Below, piece after piece: positions 30,895 to 39,048 of a stretch of DNA of 39,065 bases. The translations under genes were made by a program, and so were the position numbers. Origin of the DNA: UMGS1696 sp964634795 (GTDB lineage Bacteria > Bacillota > Clostridia > Oscillospirales > CAG-272); assembly GCA_964634795.1 (NCBI GenBank), contig CAZWLL010000020.1:1-39065 (forward strand). Direction: 5' to 3'. The notes under the pieces are model-generated. The model did no database searches and was not told the origin of the DNA. It saw nothing but the letters and a program-made list of their open reading frames with translations. Numbering within the stretch: the first letter of the stretch is position 1; the number at the start of each line of letters is the position of its first letter.

Positions 30895-31020
30895 CGGTAC
30901 AAAACGACAAACATGCTTTGCGAGCACAGCTTGAAAAAGCATCCCTATGTTTGTACCGACCTCCAATCGTTAGATTTTCGGTCTGACTTTTTGAGGTTGG
31001 TACACAAAGGGATGCTTTTA
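30895..31020 (+). ncRNA. Candidate structured RNA with mutually exclusive hairpins (or bidirectional terminator)
   Basis: Three arms are present. Arm A CGGTACAAA (30895-30903) plus ATGCTTT (30913-30919) pairs with arm B TTTGTACCG (30950-30958) plus AAAGCAT (30936-30942). Arm B also pairs with arm C: AAAAGCATCCCT (30935-30946) with AGGGATGCTTTT (31008-31019), and GTACCGACCTC (30953-30963) with GAGGTTGGTAC (30993-31003), about 23 bp. A:B and B:C cannot form together, the layout of an attenuator. The last stem ends in TTTTA on plus and TTTTTC on minus, so it also serves as a terminator for the minus-strand YgjV-like gene. No coding sequence is visible in 30757-31048. Confidence 0.55.
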
Positions 31021-31048
31021 TGCATATATTCGGGTAGTTAATCGAAAC

Positions 31049-31564
31049 TCATGCGTTTTTTTCTTTCTTCTTAATGTCGTATCTCAGAATTCCGACGACT
31101 GAAGAAATCATACAGAAGAGTTCGTTTATTATACCGCCGATTGAGTGTGTCAGAATATTATAGAGAAGCAGCAGAGGCGAGGAGATAAGAATGGTCGTTC
31201 TTACAAGCTTAGGCTTTGTAAACGAAAATGATACTGTATTGAGCATCATTGCCGCTGTCATTAGAAGAGAATACCAGCCTTGATAAGTGAATATTCCCAC
31301 AATGAGCATGACAATTGCCCAGAACACTGTCCACAGATTACTTGATGCCCATTTTTTATCTTTATTGTAAAAAACAATGTCTCTGAGTACTCCCGCAATA
31401 TCGAGAGCCAATCCGGTATATGCGCCGAGAAGAAAATATTGCAGTCCGAAGAGAGCGGTAGCTATGATCTGCGCCGTCATGATATGCTTGTGTTTGTTTA
31501 ATTGGAATGACGAAACAGAGCATAGCATTGCCGCAATTCCGATGATTTGTGTGAGTATTTCCAT
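31049..31564 (-). CDS. YgjV-family inner membrane protein
   Basis: The protein is 171 residues with five or six hydrophobic helices. The N-terminal IIGIAAMLCSVSSFQLNKHK and the helix pattern (AQIIATALFGLQYFLLGAYT, LDIAGVLRDIVFY, LWTVFWAIVMLIVG) match the YgjV family, whose function is unknown. It lies 10 bases after the GH29 gene, behind AAGGAA, and ends the minus-strand glycosidase operon. It ends with a basic KKKEKNA tail. The orphan hairpin element follows. Confidence 0.85.
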   Translation of the reverse strand: MEILTQIIGIAAMLCSVSSFQLNKHKHIMTAQIIATALFGLQYFLLGAYTGLALDIAGVLRDIVFYNKDKKWASSNLWTVFWAIVMLIVGIFTYQGWYSLLMTAAMMLNTVSFSFTKPKLVRTTILISSPLLLLYNILTHSIGGIINELFCMISSVVGILRYDIKKKEKNA

Positions 31565-31574
31565 GAATTTTCCT

Positions 31575-33041
31575 TCAGTCTACGGTGATTTTATATACGA
31601 CAGGATATTCGCTGTTTACCGTATTTGTTTTGATGTGAAGACCCTTTTCGTCGCGTGTGAACTTTGGTTTTTCACTGAAACCGAGTACATCAACATCTTT
31701 GATTATACCGTGGAACAGCGGCAGGCAGCTTGCGTCAGCCTCACGCAGACTTTCTATATTCACCTCTCCGTTTTCGGGATATTTCAGAATAGAGGCATAT
31801 AAATATCCGTGGTTAACGGTGAATCTGATGTCCTGTGAGGTGAATGTTTTTTTGTTGCCGTCGGAGAATTGTCCTTCCGTTACCTTGGTAGGTCCTTCCG
31901 CCGAATATCTCCAAACATTAGAGCCGTAGATTGCCTCGCCGTTGACTTTGAGCCACTTACCTATTTCGATAAGAATGTGCTTGTCATCATCAGGTATTGT
32001 ACCGTCTGATTTAGGTCCTATGTTTAAAAGCAGTCTGCCGTTCTTGCTTACGATATCGATTAAATCGCATATTATTTCATAAGGACTCTTGTAATCGTTG
32101 TTTTCGGTATATCCCCATGAGTTTCTTGCGACAGATGTATCTGTCTGCCAGATAAAAGGCTTGGCATCGGCGAATTGACCTCTTTCGATGTCTACTACCG
32201 CACAGCCGAACATGAACGCGTCATGCTTGTAGTTTATTACTCCGCCGCCCCATTCTTCCGCACGATTGTAATAATATGCCGCGAATTTTTTGAGATAAGG
32301 CTTAACCGAGCTGTGTTGAATCCACCAGTCAAAGTATACGATTTTCGGCTGAAAACGATCGACTATTTCGCAGCAGCGTACAAGCCAATCCTCGAGAAAT
32401 TCGGCTGTAGGTGTAGGCTTTGAGAAAAGATCCTGATGATTCGGCTCGGGCATGGCGGGAAAATAGAAGTCTCCGTATTTTTCGTCATCAGTAATATCGC
32501 TCTCGAACTCTTTTCCGTGACCCATAAAGAACCAATGCTCCACACGATGCGATGATGCACCGTTAATCAGTCCGTGCTTCATTGCGGATTCCGACAGTTC
32601 TCCCAATACATCACGGTGCGGTCCCATATTGTATGCGTTCCATTTTGAGATTTCGCTTTTATACATCTGAAAACCGTCGTGATGCTCCGCAACAGGTACT
32701 ACATATTGCGCACCCGCTTCTTTGAATAAATCGCACCATTCGTCGGCGTTGAATTTTTCCGCCTTAAACAGCGGTATAAAATCCTTGTAGCCGAAATCCT
32801 TGTGAGGACCGTAGGTCTTAATATGGTGCTCGTATTCCCATGAGCCTTTTATATACATGTTGCGTGAATACCACTCACCGCCGAATGCGGGAACGGAATA
32901 TATACCCCAATGAATGAATATACCGAATTTTGAGTCTTTATACCATTCGGGAACACGGTATTGCGAGAGGGATTCCCATGTATCCTTGTATTTTCCGTTT
33001 TCGATAACGGTATCTATTTTTTTCAAATATTCTTTAATCAT
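31575..33041 (-). CDS. GH29-family alpha-L-fucosidase
   Basis: The protein is 488 residues. GH29 landmarks: VPEWYKDSKFGIFIHWGIYS (30-49), VPVAEHHDGFQMYKS (115-129), the nucleophile Asp238 in KIVYFDWWIQH, and GRLLLNIGPKSDGTIPD. A C-terminal beta-sandwich follows. No signal peptide is present, so it acts on imported fucosides in the cytosol. The acid/base residue cannot be placed with certainty, as it is poorly conserved in the family. The gene is 17 bases after the GH4 gene and 10 bases before the YgjV-like gene. The ribosome site is weak (GAAGA). Confidence 0.9.
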   Translation of the reverse strand: MIKEYLKKIDTVIENGKYKDTWESLSQYRVPEWYKDSKFGIFIHWGIYSVPAFGGEWYSRNMYIKGSWEYEHHIKTYGPHKDFGYKDFIPLFKAEKFNADEWCDLFKEAGAQYVVPVAEHHDGFQMYKSEISKWNAYNMGPHRDVLGELSESAMKHGLINGASSHRVEHWFFMGHGKEFESDITDDEKYGDFYFPAMPEPNHQDLFSKPTPTAEFLEDWLVRCCEIVDRFQPKIVYFDWWIQHSSVKPYLKKFAAYYYNRAEEWGGGVINYKHDAFMFGCAVVDIERGQFADAKPFIWQTDTSVARNSWGYTENNDYKSPYEIICDLIDIVSKNGRLLLNIGPKSDGTIPDDDKHILIEIGKWLKVNGEAIYGSNVWRYSAEGPTKVTEGQFSDGNKKTFTSQDIRFTVNHGYLYASILKYPENGEVNIESLREADASCLPLFHGIIKDVDVLGFSEKPKFTRDEKGLHIKTNTVNSEYPVVYKITVD

Positions 33042-33058
33042 ATCTTCAGCCTGCTTAA

Positions 33059-34558
33059 TTAAGCTTTGTCGGCTTTAGAAGCCTTTTCGGTGGCAGCTGC
33101 CGCATCTGCCTGCATTTCTTCGATTGTTTTAGTGTGGATTCTTGCGGCTCCGCTGTCGTTTCTGTGCTTTGTGATAAATGTACCGTCTGCCTTGCGCTGT
33201 TCCATTCTCGCTTTTGCAAGTTCGATTTCCTCAGTGTACTGCGGAAGCCATTCTGCTTCTTCGATAAGATATTCGTCTGTCATCTGGTCTATTTCGGGCG
33301 TTGTGAGAATTGCTCCCGTAAGCGGGTCCATCATCATTGCCTGAACAAGAAGCTTTCTGTCACCGCGGACCGCAGCCTCAACTGATAGACGCTGTACCCA
33401 CGAAGACTGTGAGCAAACAGCCGCACATCCGAGCGGCAAATCACCTACCTTGGGGATACTTATGCCGTTCTTGTCAACATAACCGGGAACCTCAACTACA
33501 CACTCGTCGGGAAGATTCGTGATTGTACCGTAGTTCATTACATTGAAGTGTCCGCGATATATTCGGCCTGTTTCAAGACCCTCGATGATATACGAGCCGT
33601 GCTCCTGAGAACGGTTTTCGGGAAGGAATTTGTTGGCGGGAGCTTTCATCCAGTTCGGGAAGTCGGTTTCAAACCAGTTGCGGCTTTCACGGCATATTCT
33701 GAGGTAACCGCCTGTTTCACCGTCGGACCATCCGCCTGCATGATCGAGCCAACGATTGATTTCATCGGGATTCTTTCTGTACCATGCAACATATTCGGAA
33801 AGATGACCGTTTGATTCGGTTGAGTAGTATCCGAAATGCTTCAGCATATCGATACGAACCTTTTCAGTCTTGGAAAGCCACTCGTTCTTTTCGTAAGCTT
33901 CAAGAATTTTTCCCGTGAGATCCTCACCGTTGTGTTTTACCTGAATATACCATGTCTGATGATTGAGTCCGGCGCAGATTATATCAACATCCTTTTGGTC
34001 GTAACCGAGCGCGGAGGCTATCTGAGCGTGACCGCCTTGTACACCGTGGCACAAACCTATCGTTTGAACCTTGCCGTATTTGTTGGCAGCCCATGTCATC
34101 ATTGCGCACGGATTAGAATAGTTTAGGAGAATGCATCCGGGCAGTGCTACCTCTCTGATATCCTTACAGAAGTCGAGAATAGCGTTTACACCTCTCTGAC
34201 CGTACATAATACCGCCTGCGGCGAGCGTATCGCCTACGCACTGGTCAACACCGTAACGAAGAGCCACCTCAATGTCCTTCTCAAACGCTTCGAGCATGCC
34301 TATTCTTACGGTGTTAATTACATACTTTGCGCCTGTGAATGCTTCGCGTCTGTCAAGTGTCGTGTGAATTTTAATATTGAGTCCGTTTTCTTCAATGTCT
34401 CTCTGACACAGCTGATATACCATGTCAAGGTTGCGCTGATTGATATCGGTAAATGCTACCTCGATATCATGGAATTCGGGAACGGTAAGAAGGTCGGAAA
34501 GAAGTCTTCTCGTGAATCCAACGCTGCCCGCACCGATAAATGCGATTTTAAAGCTCAT
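33059..34558 (-). CDS. GH4-family glycosidase, alpha-galactosidase-like
   Basis: GH4 enzymes use NAD+ and Mn2+ in an oxidation-elimination mechanism. The protein is 499 residues. The N-terminal NAD motif is IGAGSVGFT (8-16). LLNYSNPCAMMTW carries Asn149. Cys170 in CHGVQGG and His200 in AGLNHQTWY are the metal ligands. The CHGVQGG and GLNH(Q/M)xWY pattern is that of MelA-type alpha-galactosidases rather than phospho-glycosidases, but the exact sugar is inferred. No signal peptide. AAAGGAG precedes the ATG by 7 bases. The C-terminus has an Ala/Lys-rich tail. It follows the binding lipoprotein gene by 94 bases. Confidence 0.9.
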   Translation of the reverse strand: MSFKIAFIGAGSVGFTRRLLSDLLTVPEFHDIEVAFTDINQRNLDMVYQLCQRDIEENGLNIKIHTTLDRREAFTGAKYVINTVRIGMLEAFEKDIEVALRYGVDQCVGDTLAAGGIMYGQRGVNAILDFCKDIREVALPGCILLNYSNPCAMMTWAANKYGKVQTIGLCHGVQGGHAQIASALGYDQKDVDIICAGLNHQTWYIQVKHNGEDLTGKILEAYEKNEWLSKTEKVRIDMLKHFGYYSTESNGHLSEYVAWYRKNPDEINRWLDHAGGWSDGETGGYLRICRESRNWFETDFPNWMKAPANKFLPENRSQEHGSYIIEGLETGRIYRGHFNVMNYGTITNLPDECVVEVPGYVDKNGISIPKVGDLPLGCAAVCSQSSWVQRLSVEAAVRGDRKLLVQAMMMDPLTGAILTTPEIDQMTDEYLIEEAEWLPQYTEEIELAKARMEQRKADGTFITKHRNDSGAARIHTKTIEEMQADAAAATEKASKADKA

Positions 34559-34652
34559 AATATTTCTCCTTTATGATGAATTATAATTTTTTCGAACAAT
34601 GATATGCTTGCCTGTATTGTTTTTTACGGAGTGTCGAATCAGTTAACCGATG

Positions 34653-36125
34653 TCAGTTTGACAGTGCGGAAACGTCCTTATCTATAATTTTCGTAATCAG
34701 CTTCTGGCGTGATTTTAGCTCGGACGAAATGTCTCTGTCATTCGACTGAAACATTTCCTTGACGAAATTGTCGCGTATCTGGTCGCACCACAATGAGTCA
34801 CCTAAATCATATACACGATTGCTGAAAATAATATCGAGCATTTCACTTGAATCGGTATCGCGTGAATATTTTGATTTAAGCGTGATTTCATAATAAGTCG
34901 GGATGATTTCATTCCTGGATGCGCACGCCATTGCTTCGAGAACGGCACCTGTCATGTCTTTTGTTGTGCTTGTTACGGGTATTGTGGTAAACAAAGCACC
35001 GGAGGTTCTCGAATAATAAGCGTCTTGCGTCTCGTCCTCCATAGGATACGGGATTATACCGAAATCGCTGTCCATGTCGCGCAGACGCTGTATTTTGTGA
35101 AATGTAGAATCGAGAAACAGCGCTTGCGAATCGATAAACATGTTCTCTAGAGTCATATCGGTGTCGGATTGGATTGTGTTTTCATACCAGATTCCCGTAT
35201 CCCGTATCGCTTCGAATGTTTTGGTAAGTACATTCACGAAGCTTTCGTTTGTCATGTTAAGATACGGCAAGTCATTTTCGTCTTTTGCAACCGACAGCTC
35301 TCCGCCCGAAATCCACATGGTGGGCAGAACCTGCTTCGGCATTGACAAATAACCCCACGTATCGTTTTCATCCATTATACCATTACCGTCCGCATCCTTC
35401 AATACGGTTTCGGCATATTCCGTGAATTTATCGATAGTCCATTTTTTCTCTTTGACGAGTGTATATACATCTTCAAGCCCGTTATCGGTGAGTAATTGAC
35501 GGTTGCAGAGCAAAGCGCTTATATTGTCATATGCGTATAAGCTGAAATCTCCGAAGGCAAAATAATTTCTGCCGCCTATACTTGAATATGACAGCAGCTC
35601 ACCTCCCCAGTAAGGTTTTGTCAAATCGATGTATTCGATTTCATCGTACGGTGTTATGAGCTTTTCGCCGAGCGATGCGAGCGCAAATCTGTCGAGCATG
35701 GATACGACGGCGTATGTGCTGTCTCCGGAGCTTACAAGCGTTCTTAGGTATGACGCTCCGATATCCCATGAACCGTAATTCTCGGTTATGATTACATTGA
35801 GTCTTTCCTCAAGAGAGCGGTTTCTGTCATAAATCGCGTCCGAGAGTATATCGCCTGTTTGCTCGGATACATTAAGCACCGGGTTAGCCCAGTTCATAAC
35901 CTCCGGATCCGGGGTATACATCGCAAATGTTGCTCCGCCGAAATCGAGATCACCGAGTCCGTCGGACAGAATTTCTTTTTCTGTTTCCGTTTCCGCTGTG
36001 TCGACATATTCCGCTGTTTCGCTGTTATTTGATGCGGCAGACGGTGTTTCGACGTTTTCCTTTGCGCAGGATGCAAAGGCGGTTAAAAGCAATGACATTA
36101 AAATACATAATACGGCTTTTTTCAT
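34653..36125 (-). CDS. Extracellular solute-binding lipoprotein heading a glycosidase operon
   Basis: The protein is 490 residues. The lipobox AFASC gives Cys20. An acidic linker (SETAEYVDTAETETEKE) is followed by the binding domain starting LGDLDFGGATFAMYTP. The segments ILSDAIYDRNRSLEERLNVI near residue 95 and SEMLDIIFSNRVYDLGD near the C-terminus are shared with the binding protein at 3905-5353. It is the first gene of a minus-strand unit with GH4, GH29 and YgjV-like genes, so its ligand is probably a galactose- or fucose-containing oligosaccharide. GGAGAGGG precedes the ATG. The import permease is not in the window. An AraC regulator is encoded divergently. Confidence 0.83.
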   Translation of the reverse strand: MKKAVLCILMSLLLTAFASCAKENVETPSAASNNSETAEYVDTAETETEKEILSDGLGDLDFGGATFAMYTPDPEVMNWANPVLNVSEQTGDILSDAIYDRNRSLEERLNVIITENYGSWDIGASYLRTLVSSGDSTYAVVSMLDRFALASLGEKLITPYDEIEYIDLTKPYWGGELLSYSSIGGRNYFAFGDFSLYAYDNISALLCNRQLLTDNGLEDVYTLVKEKKWTIDKFTEYAETVLKDADGNGIMDENDTWGYLSMPKQVLPTMWISGGELSVAKDENDLPYLNMTNESFVNVLTKTFEAIRDTGIWYENTIQSDTDMTLENMFIDSQALFLDSTFHKIQRLRDMDSDFGIIPYPMEDETQDAYYSRTSGALFTTIPVTSTTKDMTGAVLEAMACASRNEIIPTYYEITLKSKYSRDTDSSEMLDIIFSNRVYDLGDSLWCDQIRDNFVKEMFQSNDRDISSELKSRQKLITKIIDKDVSALSN

Positions 36126-36141
36126 GTTCCCTCTCCTATCA

Positions 36142-36159
36142 AATTAAGTTATCTTAATT
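36142..36159. promoter_or_regulatory. Perfect inverted repeat at the binding-protein promoter
   Basis: AATTAAG (36142-36148) and CTTAATT (36153-36159) are separated by 4 bases. The repeat overlaps the minus-strand -10 TATAAT (36162-36157, extended TGA) and the expected transcript start. It is a candidate operator for the divergent AraC regulator or another repressor. Confidence 0.5.
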
Positions 36160-36268
36160 ATATCATTGTATTTTCGGCAAAATGTAATAAAACAAAGTCC
36201 ACGAAAAATCGAATATGTCATAAATCACACTCTGTTGGAAAGTTTAAGAACGGAGAAATCTCGCTCTA

Positions 36269-36298
36269 TTGACTTAAGCGGCATACATGGGTTATAAT
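36269..36298 (+). promoter_or_regulatory. Promoter of the AraC-HD-GH43 operon
   Basis: -35 TTGACT (36269-36274), 18-base spacer, -10 TATAAT (36293-36298). Confidence 0.75.
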
Positions 36299-36334
36299 AA
36301 TGTAGTTTGATTTAATGTATGCGGACGGTGTGAT

Positions 36335-37201
36335 ATGAATACGTACCCATATTTATACGATGCCGATATGACGACAACATCACTGCGTCTTGTCAAATTT
36401 TATAATGAGCATTATAGATTCTACAGAATGAATGAGCATTTCCATGACGCTTTTGAGATTATGTATGTAAAGGAAGGCAAGTGTGTTGTCACATGCCTTG
36501 ATCCCGTAAGCAAAAAAGAAAGTGAATACACACTTAAGGAAAACAGCTTTATTTATATATACAGCGGTATGACCCATAATTTGTTCATAGACCGCGAGAA
36601 TCCATGCAGGATATTAAACGTTGAGTTTGAAACCTGTATGTCATCATATCCCATACTGGCGCACATTAAGGAAATTCATGAAGTCACGGAATTTCTGAGA
36701 AAAAAAGAAAGCTGTTTTCAGCTGAATGATGACGGAACAATGTATAAGATTATTACGCTTCTTCAGAATTCGGATTGTGACGCCTCAAGAGAAATAATGT
36801 CGGCGGAGCTTCTGCTTACACTTGCGCAAATGTTTGAAAACGGATACAGTACGGATAATGCCTACGTAAGCAAAATAAAAAAATACATTGCGGTAAACTA
36901 TGACCGCGGAAGTGATTTGACTTTGAAGATGATAGCGGACTGTGTACATCTGTCGCCGAGCTATATGCAGAAGCTGTTTAAAAAAGAAGTCGGCGTGTCC
37001 GTCTATGAGTATATCGGGGAGTTGAGATTGAAAAGAGCAAAACAGCTGCTCAAAAACAGCGATATGTCAATGGTTGAAATAGCAATTTGTTCGGGACTCG
37101 GAAGCAGACAGAGACTGAATGCGGTTATATCGGAAAGTGATGGAATGTCACCGAAAATGTACCGAGAAAAATCCAGGAATAAAGAATACAGGCAAGGATG
37201 A
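36335..37201 (+). CDS. AraC-family transcriptional regulator
   Basis: The protein is 288 residues. An N-terminal cupin-like sensor (HDAFEIMYVKEGKCVVTCLD, then SFIYIYSGMTHNLFID) spans about residues 30-95. The C-terminal HTH domain at about 190-285 has two helix-turn-helix units: LTLKMIADCVHLSPSYMQKL and MSMVEIAICSGLGSRQRLNA, ending SPKMYREK. The second unit has an atypical GLGSRQRL in place of the usual GFxxxSYF. It is divergent from the binding-protein/GH4/GH29 operon and leads HD and GH43 genes, so it probably senses a glycan-derived sugar and controls these units. The ribosome site is weak. Confidence 0.9.
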   Translation: MNTYPYLYDADMTTTSLRLVKFYNEHYRFYRMNEHFHDAFEIMYVKEGKCVVTCLDPVSKKESEYTLKENSFIYIYSGMTHNLFIDRENPCRILNVEFETCMSSYPILAHIKEIHEVTEFLRKKESCFQLNDDGTMYKIITLLQNSDCDASREIMSAELLLTLAQMFENGYSTDNAYVSKIKKYIAVNYDRGSDLTLKMIADCVHLSPSYMQKLFKKEVGVSVYEYIGELRLKRAKQLLKNSDMSMVEIAICSGLGSRQRLNAVISESDGMSPKMYREKSRNKEYRQG

Positions 37202-37226
37202 ACTTAACATAATAAGGAGAAAAATA

Positions 37227-37718
37227 ATGAAAACAGCGGATATAGCAAAGAAAATGATTGAATACTCGGACGGAAACATGCATGACATATGCCATTTGCT
37301 TAAGGTATACGCATATGCGAAAACAATAGGCGAATGCGAAGGACTTGACAGCCGTACACAAATGACGCTTGAGACAGCGGCATTGATGCATGATATAGCT
37401 TGCCCTCTCTGCAGGAAAAAATACGGCAATACCAACGGCAAATATCAGGAAAAAGAGGGTATGATACTCGGAAGAGAATTTCTTTGCGGTATGGATATAG
37501 ATGATGATATGGCTGAGAGGGTGATTTTTCTTATAGGACATCACCATACACCGTCTGAGGTTGACGGTATAGACTACCGAATTTTGCTTGAAGCCGATTA
37601 TCTGGTAAACGCGGATGAAGGCGGAGATTCGCATGAAACAATAGAAAATACAATGAAGTGTATTTTCAGAACCGAAACAGGCACTGAGCTTTTGAAAAAA
37701 ATATATAAGATAAACTGA
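37227..37718 (+). CDS. HD-domain phosphohydrolase-like protein
   Basis: The protein is 163 residues from the ATG at 37227, behind AAGGAGA; the in-frame extension to 37119 overlaps the AraC gene. HD motifs are visible: His in MHDICHLLKVYAYAK, the paired His-Asp in ALMHDIACPLC, HH in LIGHHHTP, and Asp in LLEADYLVNAD. This metal-binding set predicts a phosphohydrolase on nucleotides or similar substrates. Similar small HD proteins appear near clostridial sugar genes, but the substrate is unknown. It sits between the AraC regulator (25 bases) and the GH43 gene. Confidence 0.85.
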   Translation: MKTADIAKKMIEYSDGNMHDICHLLKVYAYAKTIGECEGLDSRTQMTLETAALMHDIACPLCRKKYGNTNGKYQEKEGMILGREFLCGMDIDDDMAERVIFLIGHHHTPSEVDGIDYRILLEADYLVNADEGGDSHETIENTMKCIFRTETGTELLKKIYKIN

Positions 37719-37730
37719 ATGGAGACAGAA

Positions 37731-38687
37731 ATGGAAAACAGAAAAATAATCAACCGCATATTCACAAATCCGGTGTGCGATCACGGAGATGATCCGTGGG
37801 TTATACGTGACGGCGACAGCTATTATTATTGCTATTCCGCAGGAAACGGAGTTTGCGTAAATGAAATAGAAGCTCCCGATAAAATCACGACGGATGGCGG
37901 AAAAAAAGTATATACCGCTCCGAGAAATACGGAGTATTCGCATGAATATTGGGCACCTGAACTGCATAAAATAAACGGAAGATGGTATATTTATGTTGCC
38001 GCGGATGACGGAGACAACTACAATCACAGAATGTATGTGCTCGGATGTTTGGGTGACAAGCCGACCGATGATTATGAAATGCTCGGTAAAATAACCGATA
38101 AAACAGATAAATGGGCTATTGACGGTACGGTACTTCAGTACAAAGGCGAATGCTATTTGGTATGGTCGGGCTGGGATGGAGATGTAAATGTTGCGCAGAA
38201 TATTTATATTGCGCATATGTCGAATCCTCATACAATAGATTCCGACAGAGTTATGCTGTCATCTCCGGATATGGAATGGGAGCAGCTCGGAGGAAGACCG
38301 CACATTAACGAAGGTCCGGCGGCTTTAGTAAAAGGAGACACGGTGCATATCATCTATTCCGCAAGCGGAAGCTGGAGCGATTATTATTGCCTCGGCAAGC
38401 TTACCTTCGATGGTGTCGGAGACATTCTGAATGCGAAATGCTGGCACAAATCCGACGCTCCGGTATTTTCGAAAACCGATAAGACCTTCGGACCCGGACA
38501 CTGCTCATTTACAACCGACGCGGATGACAAGACATTTGTCATATATCACGCGAATACACAGGCAGGCTCGGGCTGGGGGGGACGTCATGTTTGGATTCAG
38601 CCTGTTTTCTGGAATGAAAACGACATTGTTTTCCCTCGGACAGCGTCTGCGGGAGATAAAGGTGAGATAGCGGTTTTCGAAAAATAA
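37731..38687 (+). CDS. GH43-family glycoside hydrolase (arabinofuranosidase/xylosidase type)
   Basis: The protein is 318 residues from the ATG at 37731, which follows GGAGAC; an in-frame ATG at 37719 overlaps the HD gene stop and is less well placed. The five-bladed propeller pattern of GH43 is clear. The catalytic-base Asp is in HGDDPWVIRDGDSYYY (near residue 20). EYWAPELHKINGRWYIYVAA follows. The pKa-modulating Asp is in WAIDGTVLQYKGECYLVW, and the general-acid Glu in HINEGPAALVKGDTVHIIYS. No signal peptide is present, so it is cytosolic and acts on imported oligosaccharides. The exact linkage is not readable. Confidence 0.9.
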   Translation: MENRKIINRIFTNPVCDHGDDPWVIRDGDSYYYCYSAGNGVCVNEIEAPDKITTDGGKKVYTAPRNTEYSHEYWAPELHKINGRWYIYVAADDGDNYNHRMYVLGCLGDKPTDDYEMLGKITDKTDKWAIDGTVLQYKGECYLVWSGWDGDVNVAQNIYIAHMSNPHTIDSDRVMLSSPDMEWEQLGGRPHINEGPAALVKGDTVHIIYSASGSWSDYYCLGKLTFDGVGDILNAKCWHKSDAPVFSKTDKTFGPGHCSFTTDADDKTFVIYHANTQAGSGWGGRHVWIQPVFWNENDIVFPRTASAGDKGEIAVFEK

Positions 38688-38711
38688 CCCCTTTTTCGTA
38701 CAAACTGTATA

Positions 38712-38740
38712 TTGTTAAATGTTCGCAATAATGTTATATT
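38712..38740 (+). promoter_or_regulatory. Promoter of the truncated binding-protein gene
   Basis: -35 TTGTTA (38712-38717), 17-base spacer, -10 TATATT (38735-38740) with upstream TGT. Confidence 0.6.
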
Positions 38741-38814
38741 AAATGAACCTGACGACATCGGAAACATTGACTATATAATACCATATTATCATATAAATAA
38801 AGGGGAGAATAACG

Positions 38815-39048
38815 ATGAAAAAATCAATGCGCTCCGTGTCGGCTGTTCTTGCAGGCTTGATTTTGCTTTCATCTGTGTCATGCTCTGAAAATTCCGCATC
38901 GGATGAAACAGCAAGCGAAACAGTATCAAACGCAGCTGAAACATATGAGGAGACTGCAGTCGAAGAAGAAACCAAAAAATATCTTGATGATTTGCCTGAA
39001 ACATTGAACTTCGCCGAATTAAACCGCCGTCTAAACTTTTCTGTATAG
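38815..39048 (+). pseudogene. N-terminal fragment of a solute-binding lipoprotein, ended by an early stop
   Basis: A signal peptide with lipobox LLSSVSC (Cys23), a Ser/Glu/Thr/Ala linker and the phrase KKYLDDLPETLNF match the start of the binding protein at 29254-30756 (KYLDDLPETMDF). The expected GG and the following strand are replaced by AELNRRLNFSV and a TAG stop at 39046-39048, only 77 codons in. Either a small indel or nonsense mutation broke the gene, or the sequence at the window edge is imperfect. GGGGAGA precedes the ATG and a promoter is present. The downstream part lies beyond the window. Confidence 0.65.

Noticed and set aside
37125..38231. A 368-codon open frame on the minus strand
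   Set aside because: It is antisense to the HD and GH43 genes, both of which have clear family motifs and ribosome sites. Its translation is compositionally odd (Ile/Tyr/Phe/Arg rich) with no recognisable domain.
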